50,280 bases of DNA, from the NCBI GenBank assembly GCA_001970955.1, contig MPUH01000497.1:1-50280 (forward strand), written 5' to 3'. Position numbers and translations under genes: made by a program. Source of the DNA: Stentor coeruleus (taxonomy: Eukaryota; Ciliophora; Heterotrichea; Heterotrichida; Stentoridae). Of this stretch, positions 31,331-42,184 are shown one piece after another. Within the stretch, counting starts at the first letter, position 1, and each line of letters begins with the position of its first letter. Below the pieces are notes generated by a model. That model was not told where the DNA came from, ran no database searches, and saw nothing but the letters and a program-made list of their open reading frames with translations.

Positions 31331-34300
31331 TTATTTATTATATACTTGCTCGAAAAGCTTGAAATTGTTTGATAGACTATTCAAATTATTAGCAATTGAG
31401 GGTTTTTGCTGACTTAACGCTTCAAGATTATCCTCATTCTTAATCCTACAATAAACACGTTCAGAAAGGTGCTGGTCATCACGTACATTGCAACTTCCCC
31501 CACTTTTAATAATTTCCTTATCATTAATTGTTTTCTTCAATTCATGATTTTTCAATATCCTCACTGGTATTCCAGAAAAAGTAAGTATAGGTTTACCTCC
31601 AATTCTCACAACATCTCCTCTTGTTGCTATAATCCTTTCCCTCTTCCTAATTTTTTCAAAAGCTTTAATCCTTTTTCTATGAACATCAATCGGTAATAAT
31701 TCTTCAGGATCAAGTTGTTCCAAATTCCTTCCACCAACTGGCTTATAATCCAAAATATTAAAATTTCCATTATTCATAAACCTTTTCTTTTGTAAATAAC
31801 AGTCAAAAGCATCATAATCCATATTATACTCATTAATTTCAATATCATTCACATCAACATTAGGGTTCATATCACATTTCTGAGCAAATCTAAAAGCAAT
31901 TTGTGAACTAAAAGCAAACTTGTTCAATGAAAAATTTTTACTCCTCATCAAATCAGCAAGTTCTTTAGTAATATCAACATCCTCATAACTATCAGACCCA
32001 ATATCAGAATCTTCTAATAACTTACCCCCTTGATTTCCCCCATTTTCCGCAAGTTTCGCAGCAATTCCTGAAATATCAGTTTTATCATCTTTTTTCTTCA
32101 TACTTTGCATCATTTTTTTTATCATTTCCAAATGGTTCAACTCATACAAAACACTATTATTTTTCCTATTTGGCATATGTGGACTTAAGCTATTAGTATT
32201 TTCTTCATCTTCATCAGAGTTTTCTGATTCTTCTGATTGATTTTTAGATACTGATATCGGGGTATTACTCATTGATGATTTTTTTCTTGGGCTTTTATAT
32301 TTTGTTGAAAGCATTTTTGGTTGATTAATTTTACGTAATATGCTTATACGTGATATATTTTTATCTTGTATTTCTATATCTTCATTTTTTTGTAGTGGGG
32401 ATAATTTTGATGTAAATTCAGCTGATGACCATTTTTTATTGAGTTTTGGAGGAGGTTCTGGGGATTCGATATCTTTACCTAAAGGGATTTCTTTGTTGTT
32501 GACTGTTACTTTAAAACTCATTGTAGACTGCCTTTTTTGTGAATCTGAGATATCGCGTTTTTTAGGCTTGTGTGAAGAATCTGTGTGCTTTATGTCGTGT
32601 TGTGAATGTCTTGCGCTGTCTAATTCTTTGCTTTGATCTTCATCGGAAGATATATTGTCTTCAGGGTCTTTTGGTATTGATTCGTTTGTGAGGTTTGATT
32701 GTTGTTTGCTTATTATTGAATCATGCTCTGAAGCTTGTTTTGTGTGTTTGACAGCGTTTCTTCGATTTTTATCACGGTTTCGTTCAGGTATTATATCTAA
32801 GGATGAATTTCGATTGTGAACAATTATTGCTTGCTCTTTGTATTCCTCCATTTTCTTTTCTGCGATTTCTTCTTTAGTCATCTTTAATGTTTGAAAATCT
32901 TCTTCTACAACTTTCTTAACAACAATAGACTTCCTAGAAACTGCGTTTTTATTCGACTTCCTTTTCAAGAATTTTTTTTTCTTCTCATCATTATTCACCT
33001 CATCTTCCTGATCTTTATCACCAATCTCACTATTCATAGTAAACTTCCTCATAAACTCTTTCGATTCTTTACTAGTCAAAACTGAATCTTTGCTAGTAAA
33101 AACTGAATCTCTACTAACAGCTTTTTTTATTTTTTCCCTTTTTTTATTATTCTCTTTCTTAGCTCCTTTAATTTCATTTTTCTTGACAATTTCATTAAAA
33201 TTAGGAATTTCATCATAAGCTATTACCTTAGAATCTTCATAATCTTTATTCTTAAGCCTTACTATATCAGCTAATTTTATATCAGATTTCGACCTTATAG
33301 GTGTTGAAAATTTAGGATCATCAGATTCTTGAAACTTACTAAGATCTTTCAAGCTTATTTGCGTTCTCATTTTTTTATCATTCAACTCATTATTTTTTTT
33401 CTGATAAATATGATTTTTTTCATATTCTTTTATTATTTGTTTTTCCACAATCTTAGGCGAAATTAATGGACTAGCTCCTTGACTAACATTTTTTGATAAG
33501 GGTTTTGATGAAGGTAAACTCTCAGATTCTTTATAAACTTTAGATGTGGCCATTTTTCTATAGGATTTATCTTTACTATTTGGCACTGAAAAATTATGAA
33601 TTTTCCTTATCCCAATATTAGGTGGTGTTATTATAATATCACTATCCATACTTTTATGTTTTTGGGATTTTGAATATGTCATATTTGTAGATTTTTCCCC
33701 AAATTCTTTATCAGCGCGGGATATAGAAAAACAATAATCATCAATTTTTTCAGATTCTTGGGCTGAAGAGTTTTCGTATTTTCTATGAATGTCTTTATCA
33801 GTTTTGGTAATAAATGAACATTCTGAGCTCCCTATTGGGATTTTATCTAAGCATTTCAATTGAGCTACAGCTGCTGATAGGTCTAAAGATGGGACTGAAA
33901 TTTTTTTATGACCAGGATGAGGGATTTTGCTTAGTCTATTTTCTAGGATCCTATCTGATAAACTGTTTTCACTTGAGCATCTCATACTAACAGCTCCACT
34001 TGTTAGGTTTTCTTTTGAACTTCTATTATTTTGACCTTTTTTTTTATTCGAATTAAAGACTGAAACCAAGCCAGATGGTGGAGTACTCATAGCATTTGTG
34101 GCAACTTCATTTTTTAAAGACTCTGCAACTTGTAAACCTTGACTTATCATCCCTGGTCTATCTGTATAGCTTATAATATTTCTATTGGGAAAAGATTTTT
34201 TGTCAATACCAATATCAATATTTTTATGGCTTAAGCCTTTGGTCGGTTTATTCTGAATAAATTTGGGAGGATTTTCTTGTCTGCTTGTTGGTAAAGAAGT

Positions 34301-34687
34301 GCTTTTTGATGGAATTTGAGACTGTTCAAGGGTTGGGATAGTTTCTTTTGTCATCATAGACCCAATGAGTATATTTTTGCCTATGATTTTTTCATATTCT
34401 TTCTTCTTTTCAAATTTCAGTTCCTCTTGTCTTGGTTTTACTGAAGTTAAAAGCTGATATTTTTTTGACTTCTTCAAAATTATAGGTGAATTGCTTCTTT
34501 CTGTTTTTAAATTCCAATGAGGATACACAAGGTTTTTATTATAATCACTTCGACTCTGAAGTAAAGCAGGGAGTTTACTCTCAACGACAAAATTTGGCCT
34601 TAAATCTTCGCTTTGTGGTCTCCATCCAGGTATTTCTTTAGTGGTGTATTTTCCACTTGAACTGTATGTTTTTCTTAGTTTTTTCAT
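31331..34687 (-). CDS. Large, mostly disordered basic protein, unknown
   Basis: A 1118-residue protein. Most of it is low-complexity Ser, Lys, Asn and Glu sequence with no predicted fold, including a small repeat (SRDSVFTSKDSVLTSKESK) and short charged runs. The last 200 residues look more ordered and conserved in style: ITKELADLMRSKNFSLNKFAF, AFRFAQKCDMNPNVDVNDIE, LPIDVHRKRIKAFEKIRKRE and GGKPILTFSGIPVRILKN. I do not recognise this C-terminal domain. No membrane segment. It might be a cytoskeleton-associated scaffold or a heavily phosphorylated regulator, but nothing here decides it. Convergent with the coiled-coil gene at 30483-31223. Confidence 0.75.
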   Translation of the reverse strand: MKKLRKTYSSSGKYTTKEIPGWRPQSEDLRPNFVVESKLPALLQSRSDYNKNLVYPHWNLKTERSNSPIILKKSKKYQLLTSVKPRQEELKFEKKKEYEKIIGKNILIGSMMTKETIPTLEQSQIPSKSTSLPTSRQENPPKFIQNKPTKGLSHKNIDIGIDKKSFPNRNIISYTDRPGMISQGLQVAESLKNEVATNAMSTPPSGLVSVFNSNKKKGQNNRSSKENLTSGAVSMRCSSENSLSDRILENRLSKIPHPGHKKISVPSLDLSAAVAQLKCLDKIPIGSSECSFITKTDKDIHRKYENSSAQESEKIDDYCFSISRADKEFGEKSTNMTYSKSQKHKSMDSDIIITPPNIGIRKIHNFSVPNSKDKSYRKMATSKVYKESESLPSSKPLSKNVSQGASPLISPKIVEKQIIKEYEKNHIYQKKNNELNDKKMRTQISLKDLSKFQESDDPKFSTPIRSKSDIKLADIVRLKNKDYEDSKVIAYDEIPNFNEIVKKNEIKGAKKENNKKREKIKKAVSRDSVFTSKDSVLTSKESKEFMRKFTMNSEIGDKDQEDEVNNDEKKKKFLKRKSNKNAVSRKSIVVKKVVEEDFQTLKMTKEEIAEKKMEEYKEQAIIVHNRNSSLDIIPERNRDKNRRNAVKHTKQASEHDSIISKQQSNLTNESIPKDPEDNISSDEDQSKELDSARHSQHDIKHTDSSHKPKKRDISDSQKRQSTMSFKVTVNNKEIPLGKDIESPEPPPKLNKKWSSAEFTSKLSPLQKNEDIEIQDKNISRISILRKINQPKMLSTKYKSPRKKSSMSNTPISVSKNQSEESENSDEDEENTNSLSPHMPNRKNNSVLYELNHLEMIKKMMQSMKKKDDKTDISGIAAKLAENGGNQGGKLLEDSDIGSDSYEDVDITKELADLMRSKNFSLNKFAFSSQIAFRFAQKCDMNPNVDVNDIEINEYNMDYDAFDCYLQKKRFMNNGNFNILDYKPVGGRNLEQLDPEELLPIDVHRKRIKAFEKIRKRERIIATRGDVVRIGGKPILTFSGIPVRILKNHELKKTINDKEIIKSGGSCNVRDDQHLSERVYCRIKNEDNLEALSQQKPSIANNLNSLSNNFKLFEQVYNK

Positions 34688-36462
34688 TAATATATATCAT
34701 AGCATAACTATTCATAATAATTAATTAGATTAGATTTGTATGATTGTAGTTATTAAATAATTAAGGCAAAATTGTGTTGAGAAGAGGTTTAGGATAAGTT
34801 TTGAATGATCAGGGGGTTTTTTATTGGAAAAATCAGGAATTTTTACCCTGGGTTTTTGATAAGTTTGTGTAGATAACAAAATTATTTAACGCAGTATTAG
34901 ATTTTTTTTATGATGATGTTGTTGTGGAAGCAAGATTTAGAGAGTTAGTTTAAAATTTTGACGAATTATCATTAGTATTTATGTTTAGATCTAACTACAT
35001 TATATGATTTTTGTATAAATCTTAAATTACAAAGTTAGTCAATTTGAAAAGTATATAACAATTGAATACATTTATAATAAAATATTTTTTTTCATAAAAT
35101 ACTCTTTTGTGATAAGGATTTGATTTTAATCGTTTTTATCATATGAATTGAATGCTATTTCTATTAATTTTTGATTAAAAAACCTAATAGCCAAAAATCT
35201 TATATTAATTTTTATTCTCAGTTAATATCATTCTTTGAAAATAACCCCGACGATTTTAGAGTTTCCAGCTTCCAAAAGCTTATTTCCATCAGGAAAAAGT
35301 GTATTTTAAAAGCATGAAATAGTATATTTGCAAAATATGTTATAAGTTTTAGACATATTTTATATATAATAATAATGGTCCTCGTTCCGTGTTCCTACTA
35401 GTCTTTACAGTGTAGGGTCAAAAGTGCGAGAAATCTCAGAGAAAATCTCTCCTTAAGCCTTTGTGTATAGGGCCAAGCATTTCTCTTACATTCTATTCAT
35501 CTCAATTTGTATACAATATTTTTTTTCGTCTAAGTTTTAAAACTATCTATATCTTTTCCCTTTAAACTAAACAAACTATTGTATTTGGATAACCTATAAG
35601 TGATTATTTATGTTTGTATTTGATCTAAGTTGATTTATGAGGTTGAATTTTTTATCAGTAATTAGGATGATTTGTTTAGGGAAACAATTGCATAATATTA
35701 TAAAGTGATTATATGAGGGAGAATTCATGGAAGAGTTTTTGATGAGGATTGTATGGGAGTATTTTTTAATAAGAAGATTTTAGGAAGTTGTAAGTGAAAA
35801 AAATAATTGTTAGTAAAATCTAGAAAGGTAAAAAGTTTAAATTTAATTTTTAGAGGCTATGAAGATTGTGAGAAGTGAATAATTGGAGTTGGTATGGTCA
35901 AATAGAATTTTTATAAGAAAGAATATACAATTTTTATTTATTGTATGCATTAGGTATTTAGGATAATCAGGGTTTGGCAGAAAAAGGAAATTTGATAAGT
36001 TGATTATTGATTATATTTGCTAAAAATTATTATAAAACCTCAAAAATCAACACAATTCATTCTTATAATTTCCAAGGCATGCCAAATATAAAAACCCTTC
36101 CTTATTATTCTTAATCATTCCACTAATAAAATCTTCTAAACCTATCTCTAATACATTACTGCACCTTATCCACATCACACTATTTCCCCTTTATTCTAAT
36201 ACACAAATATCTTTACCTTATATCCCATATTATGATTTCCCGCCTAACACCATTACATAAAATAAACTCTCTACTTATAATCAAAAAATAATCCAATATC
36301 TTATAAGCATTTTTATTCAATTATCAACCAATCTAATCGTAAAACTCAAATTCCACAACATATTTTCCACTAAACCAACCCTAAACTGCCTCCAAAAATC
36401 CTAAAAAAAATAACCATAATCAATATAAAAAATCCTTTGCCATCATCAGGCTTTATTTAAAT
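34688..36462. other. Longest spacer in the window (1.8 kb)
   Basis: No open frame of note. 34700-34960 and 35620-35990 are G-rich on the plus strand; 36050-36440 is C-rich, with only 2 G in 36121-36240. In its middle, 35378-35490 is markedly richer in GC (listed separately). Confidence 0.55.
35378..35490. ncRNA. GC-richer island, possible structured RNA gene (strand unknown)
   Basis: About 110 bases stand out from the AT-rich spacer by higher GC. Short inverted repeats are visible: GAGA...TCTC, AGAGA-AAA-TCTCT and GCCT...AGGGC. I tried tRNA, 5S rRNA, U1-U6 and SRP motifs by eye and found no match. It could be a snoRNA or lineage-specific RNA, or just a composition fluctuation. Confidence 0.25.
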
Positions 36463-37101
36463 CTAAACTTTATTTCTCAAATTATTAACCAATAAATCAA
36501 GGGCAACTTTATTCTCTACCCCTCTTGGGATAATAAGGTCAGCATATTTCATTACAGGTGATATAAATTCATCAAAAGCTGGTTTGACAAATCTTCTATA
36601 CCATGAGATTATTGATACAATATCTCTTCCACGAATTTGTGTATCTCTTAGTATTCTTCTTGCTAATCTTTCATCATCATCTGTGTATACAAAAATCTTT
36701 AAATTAAACATATCACGTACTTCTTTGTCATAAAGAGCCATTATTCCTTCAACAATAATAATTTTTGTTGGCTTCACTGAAATTGTTTCTCCTGTACGTT
36801 TGTATCTTACATAATCATAGACTGGAATTTCAACTACCTCATTGTTTTGGAGTTTTTGAAGTGCTGAGAGAAGTTCGGTAAATGAAAATGCATTAGGATG
36901 ATCAAAGTTGTAGTCGGAAACATGTTGAAGTTCATCTTCAGTGAGATCTTTATAGAAAGAGTCTACTGAGATCATTGAAGAGTCTATTGTGCCAAGGGAG
37001 TCATGAATTGCTGTAGATAATGAAGTCTTGCCAGATGCTGATCCACCTGTGACACCAATCAAAAATGGCCGATTCATATTATATATAGCCCTTAGCATCA
37101 T
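36463..37101 (-). CDS. UCK: Uridine/cytidine kinase
   Basis: A 212-residue NTP-dependent nucleoside kinase of the uridine kinase family; it phosphorylates uridine and cytidine to UMP and CMP in pyrimidine salvage. Visible motifs: Walker A GGSASGKT (19-26), DSFYKDLTEDE, YNFDHPNAFSF, IPVYDYVRYKRTGE, the IIVEGIMAL strand, RLARRILRDTQIRGRD, and the C-terminal FVKPAFDEFISPVMKYADLIIPRGVEN, which matches eukaryotic UCK closely. The first methionine pair (MMLRAIYN) may be leader; MNRPFLIGV at residue 9 is a likely alternative start. It is a little shorter than animal UCK because N- and C-terminal extensions are missing. No fused phosphoribosyltransferase domain. Cytosolic. Confidence 0.93.
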   Translation of the reverse strand: MMLRAIYNMNRPFLIGVTGGSASGKTSLSTAIHDSLGTIDSSMISVDSFYKDLTEDELQHVSDYNFDHPNAFSFTELLSALQKLQNNEVVEIPVYDYVRYKRTGETISVKPTKIIIVEGIMALYDKEVRDMFNLKIFVYTDDDERLARRILRDTQIRGRDIVSIISWYRRFVKPAFDEFISPVMKYADLIIPRGVENKVALDLLVNNLRNKV

Positions 37102-37804
37102 AAATATAGGGAAATTATCTTATTAGCATGTATCGGGAAAAAATGCCATAAAAGGACTCATGCTAAGCTACAATTCAATAATCATCTGAATTTAATCTTC
37201 ATATAAGAATTTGTTTATTAAAGTTTTGGTTATATTAATAAAACTATAAATTGTGTAGATTATATAATTTATTACTACTCAACTATCAACTTAAATAACC
37301 TTTATTAATATCAATTTCTGCTTTAAAACAAAAATCATAATGATATACTAAAAAAATATTAAGCCCCTCTTCCCCTTTTGGAGGGAAATAATATAAATAT
37401 TTCAAGATGAGGGAAATAAAGCAAAAGTAAGAGATAAAAAAAATACGATACAGCATGATATAAAGAAATTTGATTTATAACCTTACAGATAATAAATTAG
37501 CTTTGTAGATTATCAAAGTTGGGGAAATTCTAAACAGAAGAAACAAGTAATCAATTTATAAAATTTGATTCTAATGAACTAATTATAAAACTCAACGAAT
37601 TACGTATAAAGAAAATAATGGAAAAAGAAGTGTTAGGAATATCAAAAGCTAAGATTATTTCCTAATTTATTTACAGCTATTAAATGAATACCAATACAAG
37701 TTCTTGATGCTTAGCAGTTTTCTAATTGACTAGATGCTCAAAATTGTCTATTAAATGAATACCAATACAAGTTCTTGATGCTTAGCAGTTTTCTAATTGA
37801 CTAG
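37102..37804. other. Spacer upstream of the JmjC gene
   Basis: No gene seen. It separates two divergent genes (uridine kinase and the JmjC protein). Its right end contains a 69-nt tandem duplication. Confidence 0.5.
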
Positions 37805-37816
37805 ATGCTCAAAATT
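37677..37816. repeat. 69-nt tandem duplication without N
   Basis: Copies 37677-37745 and 37748-37816 are identical with a two-base spacer. It abuts the N-linked duplication that starts at 37812, so two joins may be stacked here. Confidence 0.88.
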
Positions 37817-37980
37817 ATCAAATACATGAAGAATGATTTTATTATATACAAGCCTAAAACTGGGGGGCTTATAATGATTGATTTTCAGCACTTTTNAAAT
37901 TATCAAATACATGAAGAATGATTTTATTATATACAAGCCTAAAACTGGGGGGCTTATAATGATTGATTTTCAGCACTTTT
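37812..37980. repeat. 84-nt duplicated contig ends around N at 37896
   Basis: Copies 37812-37895 and 37897-37980 are identical and include the start of the JmjC gene, so its start codons appear twice. Confidence 0.92.
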
Positions 37981-40577
37981 CACAAAAGTACACAGAACAT
38001 CTAGCCTGGCTGCATAAAAGTCCAATACCCCAAGACATCCAAGCTAATATCTATACCCTTTTCTCATCAGTAAGCAAAAATGGAGGCTGGGTAAAAACAA
38101 TCGGCCTAAACAATTGGGATAAGTTATCCGACCAGACAGATCCTCGAAAATTATATGAAAACTATTTTCTAGTTAGTTTTGAACGTAAACTTCAAGGAAA
38201 ATGGGACCTTTCCCCTGAGGAAACGTTATCTTTAGATTTTTCCCATTTGAAAAGTGTGAAAATTTTGACCAAAGTACCAAATCACGAATGGGAAGAGATT
38301 TTCAATGAAGATCTTATAATGATTCGTGATGTGTATAAAATGGGGATTAATAAAGAACTTCTCTCTTTAAATTCTTTAAAAAAAAACCATGGCAACGAAG
38401 AAATAACAGTCCTTATCCAAGAAGCAGACACTTCAGGTTTTAGTGTAAAACAAGCTACAAAGCAGATTATGCAGCTTAAAGACTATATAAAAATAATGGA
38501 AAAATCAGATAATAACGACCAGTATATTCGTTTTGGTGTGAACATTGACTTTGGGAATTGGAATGAAGAAGTTGATGAACTTAGAAAGTGCCTTCCTTCA
38601 AAAATTCTCTGGTGTAGTAAAGAAGATAGTTTAGACTATTTACGACAACATATTTTAGGTATGAGTCTTCCTCAACTTTACATGAAAATACAAGGTTGTT
38701 GGACTGGTGGACATGAAGAAAACTTACGTTTCCCTGCAGCTAATATAAACCATGGACCTAGTTCATGTGAATGGTGGGGACTAGATCGAAGCCAATCTCT
38801 TCAATTACGTGAATGTATAAAAAACGATAAAGGTTTCGAAATCTATAAAACCGAAAATCTTTGGTGGCCTGATGAAATTTATTGTATAGCTAAAGGGCTT
38901 AATGTTTTTCATACATACCAAGAACCTGGGGATTTAATTTTTGTAGGCCCAGGGACTATACATTGGGTCAAAAGCTGTGGTGTAACAACAAATAGCGCTT
39001 GGAATTTCGGGCCGAAATACTTAAACAATTTCCGTAACAGTTTTGAAAGGTATTATATTAATAAAGCTATATCATATAAAAATTTAGTCCCATTGCATAT
39101 ATTATCCTTAGACCTTTTGAATATGGAACTTGGGTCTTTAGATGTGAATTTGATTGAGTTTTTAAAAGAACAAATAATTTTTAAGTCTTCTGAAGAAGAA
39201 AATGAATATATTAGTTCAGGTTTTAAAACTATTGAATTAAATAATTCAGATAATGTGATAAATTGTGAAATATGCTATCAAGAACTTTTTAGGTTTTATT
39301 ATAAATGTATAAAATGTACTAATGAAAGATATAAAGGGAAATATCATGATTGTTTTTTCTGTTTATCATGTGCGAAAAATGTTCATAAAATAAGATGTAA
39401 AGGGAGGATTTTGGCTGTACAGAAAATGGATAAGGAGAAAATAACTGAACTTATGGATAAAATAAACTTAAGGTTAAATGGTAATGAATGTGAAGCTCAG
39501 ATATCAGAACTTAAGTATCCTTATGATAAAAATACTGAACTTGGGGTTTATAAAAGTCAGTTTAATGGGGTTGATGATGATGCTTTTAATGATTTAGATA
39601 AAGTTGAGATTGAAAAAAACATGAAACAAAAAAATGTTAAGAGAGGAAGAGGTAGAGGGAAGAAAAAATGTGATGATGAGACTAAAGAATGTATTGCTAA
39701 AGGGGTTAAAGTTTTAACTGAAGAACTTATAAAAACTGAAGAAGGATTTAAAAAAAATGAAGAGAAAATCATTGATCCTCAAGATGATAAGAAAAATAAT
39801 GATAAGGATGAGGTGAGTTCAGATGGAAATAAAGATGAGAATTTTGATAAAGAGATTATGTCTGTTGAGGATAAGAAAAAACATAAAAGACATGTTGTAG
39901 ATAAAAATACTAAACTTTTGAATTCTCCTAGAATGAAAAAAAACCAAATTGTGAATAAAAGAAAAGTGAACTTAAAAAATTTGATAAAAGAAATAACTCA
40001 AGAAGAAACTAAAGAAAATAAACTGAAACATATGAGTTATGAGAGTATTAAAAAAAATAATCCTACAAACAAAAATGATAAAAATGAAGAAAGTGAAATA
40101 ATGATAAAAAGAGAAAATGCTGATGTGGTTAAATCTATTATTGGGGATAAACTTGGAGGAATAGAAAAAAATTTTAAAGGGGAAGATGTTATAGAAAAAA
40201 TCAATTGTGAGGAAAAACAGAAGAAAAAAGCTCAGGAGGAAAAAAAAGTTGATATTGAAGAACTTAAAATTGCTTCTAAAGCTATAGAAGAAGGTATTAA
40301 AAGAAAGTTGGAAAATGATAAAAAAACTCTTTTTGAAGATTCGAAGAAGGATGCTAAAGCTAAGATTATAAAAAATGAAAGTTTGAGTAATAGTAAAAAA
40401 GTGACTTTAGATAGAGATCAAGGAAAAAATATTGGATTTTTTAATGAGCCTATATCACCTAATGTAGAAGATAAAAGCCTTCCTTTAAAAAGAATTAGGT
40501 CAGCAGCTCAGTATTCTCCTGTTATTGACATTATCCCTTCAAAACAATCTAAGAACTTGATTCCTAGCAAATACTAA
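37911..40577 (+). CDS. KDM6: JmjC histone demethylase, KDM6/UTX-like
   Basis: About 888 residues from ATG 37911. The JmjC core is plain: YMKIQGCWTGGHEENLRFPA, INHGPSSCEWWGL, SLWWP-type phrase NLWWPDEIYCIAKG, and PGDLIFVGPGTIHWVKSCG. Iron ligands are H268, E270 and H351, with the same spacing as in UTX, so the enzyme should be active. A KDM6-type helical and zinc region follows (CEICYQELFRFYYKC ... HDCFFCLSCAKNVHKIRC). This arrangement points to H3K27 demethylation, a 2-oxoglutarate and Fe(II) reaction in the nucleus; the substrate is inferred. The last 330 residues are a disordered Lys/Glu-rich tail with a basic RGRGRGKKK patch. The N-terminus lacks visible TPR repeats. The start is uncertain because of the duplication: collapsing it puts an ATG at 37805 in frame, and ATG 37959 is also possible. 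Confidence 0.9.
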   Translation: MKNDFIIYKPKTGGLIMIDFQHFSQKYTEHLAWLHKSPIPQDIQANIYTLFSSVSKNGGWVKTIGLNNWDKLSDQTDPRKLYENYFLVSFERKLQGKWDLSPEETLSLDFSHLKSVKILTKVPNHEWEEIFNEDLIMIRDVYKMGINKELLSLNSLKKNHGNEEITVLIQEADTSGFSVKQATKQIMQLKDYIKIMEKSDNNDQYIRFGVNIDFGNWNEEVDELRKCLPSKILWCSKEDSLDYLRQHILGMSLPQLYMKIQGCWTGGHEENLRFPAANINHGPSSCEWWGLDRSQSLQLRECIKNDKGFEIYKTENLWWPDEIYCIAKGLNVFHTYQEPGDLIFVGPGTIHWVKSCGVTTNSAWNFGPKYLNNFRNSFERYYINKAISYKNLVPLHILSLDLLNMELGSLDVNLIEFLKEQIIFKSSEEENEYISSGFKTIELNNSDNVINCEICYQELFRFYYKCIKCTNERYKGKYHDCFFCLSCAKNVHKIRCKGRILAVQKMDKEKITELMDKINLRLNGNECEAQISELKYPYDKNTELGVYKSQFNGVDDDAFNDLDKVEIEKNMKQKNVKRGRGRGKKKCDDETKECIAKGVKVLTEELIKTEEGFKKNEEKIIDPQDDKKNNDKDEVSSDGNKDENFDKEIMSVEDKKKHKRHVVDKNTKLLNSPRMKKNQIVNKRKVNLKNLIKEITQEETKENKLKHMSYESIKKNNPTNKNDKNEESEIMIKRENADVVKSIIGDKLGGIEKNFKGEDVIEKINCEEKQKKKAQEEKKVDIEELKIASKAIEEGIKRKLENDKKTLFEDSKKDAKAKIIKNESLSNSKKVTLDRDQGKNIGFFNEPISPNVEDKSLPLKRIRSAAQYSPVIDIIPSKQSKNLIPSKY

Positions 40578-40870
40578 GAGTAGCTTTTAAGTTTACCTTT
40601 TTTATTAATCAGTATTATTCATATAAATCATGTATATCTAAACTATTTTATTACCTAAACTTATCCTAACACATTAACACCCTATTATCATTTCTATAAC
40701 ATACTCTAACCTTTATTTTCTTATACACCATATATATTCCCTTAAAAAATCACTTCTTTTAAAAGCATATATATTTAACCCTCTTATAAATCTCTGTATA
40801 CTTTCTTATCAGATATCATAAAAAATTCATTCAATAAATCTTTAATCAAAAATAACATGTTATATAATTT

Positions 40871-41290
40871 ATGCAAAATAAATTTTATAAAAATCGAAGA
40901 AGCCTATCCCCTTCTCTACAATTTGACATAAGCTTTTCATCCAGGCCCTCTCCAAAAAATGAAAAGGTTAAGCAACTCTTCAAGCGCGAATCCCATTTAA
41001 GGTTTCCTGAAATCAAAAGACAATATCTTAATAAAAGTTCTTTGCAAATGCCAGTCTCTCCACAAAATGATTTACCTATAAAACCAACTTATCGTTATTA
41101 CTATAAAGTTAGTAGGGTTCAAAGAGAAAATAACGCCCTTCGTGATTTTATCACAAATTTTCACTTGAAGAAAGAAGGAAATAGGGTTGCTAGTTCTTTA
41201 GATGAACTTAGTAATGGAGCTACTTATGCTATTGTTGGTAAAGTGCAAAGGTACTTTAATCAACTAGAAGATTATATAAAACAGTTGTAG
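40871..41290 (+). CDS. Small basic protein, unknown
   Basis: A 139-residue protein. The N-terminal half is basic and Ser/Pro-rich (RRSLSPSLQFDISFSSRPSPKNEK); the C-terminal half is helical and ordered-looking (KVSRVQRENNALRDFITNFHLKK; TYAIVGKVQRYFNQLEDYIKQL). I recognise no family. It is preceded by a C-rich, G-poor leader like other genes here. Confidence 0.65.
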   Translation: MQNKFYKNRRSLSPSLQFDISFSSRPSPKNEKVKQLFKRESHLRFPEIKRQYLNKSSLQMPVSPQNDLPIKPTYRYYYKVSRVQRENNALRDFITNFHLKKEGNRVASSLDELSNGATYAIVGKVQRYFNQLEDYIKQL

Positions 41291-42184
41291 TTACTTGCTG
41301 CTTTCAAGCGGAAATTAATTAAAACAAGAAAAAATTAAAACAGGATTCTTAAATACTTACTAATTAATTTATTGAACGCAGGATATTATATATTATACTA
41401 AATCTATACTAGATTTAGTCACTTTTAGTTATTGCTTTGACTATTTTAAAAGTAATAAGATTATATTTAGCAAATAGTTCCCCTGATTATCAAGTGTTTT
41501 AAGCGGCATATAATCTTTATATATAGTTTTTTCTTTAGTATAATAAACTTATATATTTCACAAATAATTCACCTTAAAGTATTATTCAATTTACTATCAG
41601 AACTTTAATAAATAANATTCCCCTGATTATCAAGTGTTTTAAGCGGCATGTAATCTTTATATATAGTTTTTTCTTTAGTATAATAAACTTGTATATTTCA
41701 CAAATAATTCACCTTAAAGTATTATTCAATTTACTATCAGAACTTTAATAAATAAAAAAATATATATTTAAGTCAACAACTTTAAACAAAAATTTGTTAT
41801 TATAAACCTTTATATAATTCTTGAACTGTTTAATAAAAATTACTCAAGAGTAGAATTTTATATAATAAATAAAGTTATAAAAAACATATCTGATCATTAA
41901 AAATTATGTTATTTTCCACTCTCAATTTTTTAATTTGACAATTTTTCATTGTCATACACATAATAAAATTCCTAATCCTCATCATTTATCCTATAATTCA
42001 AAGCTATAAGGACCTTTATATATTAAACCGACTTTAAATTCTAAAATTTATCTTAAAAACTAAAAAAAATCTTTTAATTTCACACATATGTTTTTATTCC
42101 TGATTTCTAAGATCTAAATTATATATATTTTTATTAACTTAAACTTTAAGATATTATTAATAAACTAAAAGATTAATTAGTAAT
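41291..42184. other. Spacer between convergent genes
   Basis: About 0.9 kb of AT-rich DNA without a visible gene; it holds a contig-overlap duplication around the N at 41616. Confidence 0.55.
41478..41755. repeat. 138-nt duplicated contig ends around N at 41616
   Basis: Copies 41478-41615 and 41618-41755 differ at two A/G positions (in the ggcat-taatc and aactt-tatatt contexts). Non-coding. The differences suggest two alleles or two imperfect contig ends. Confidence 0.9.
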
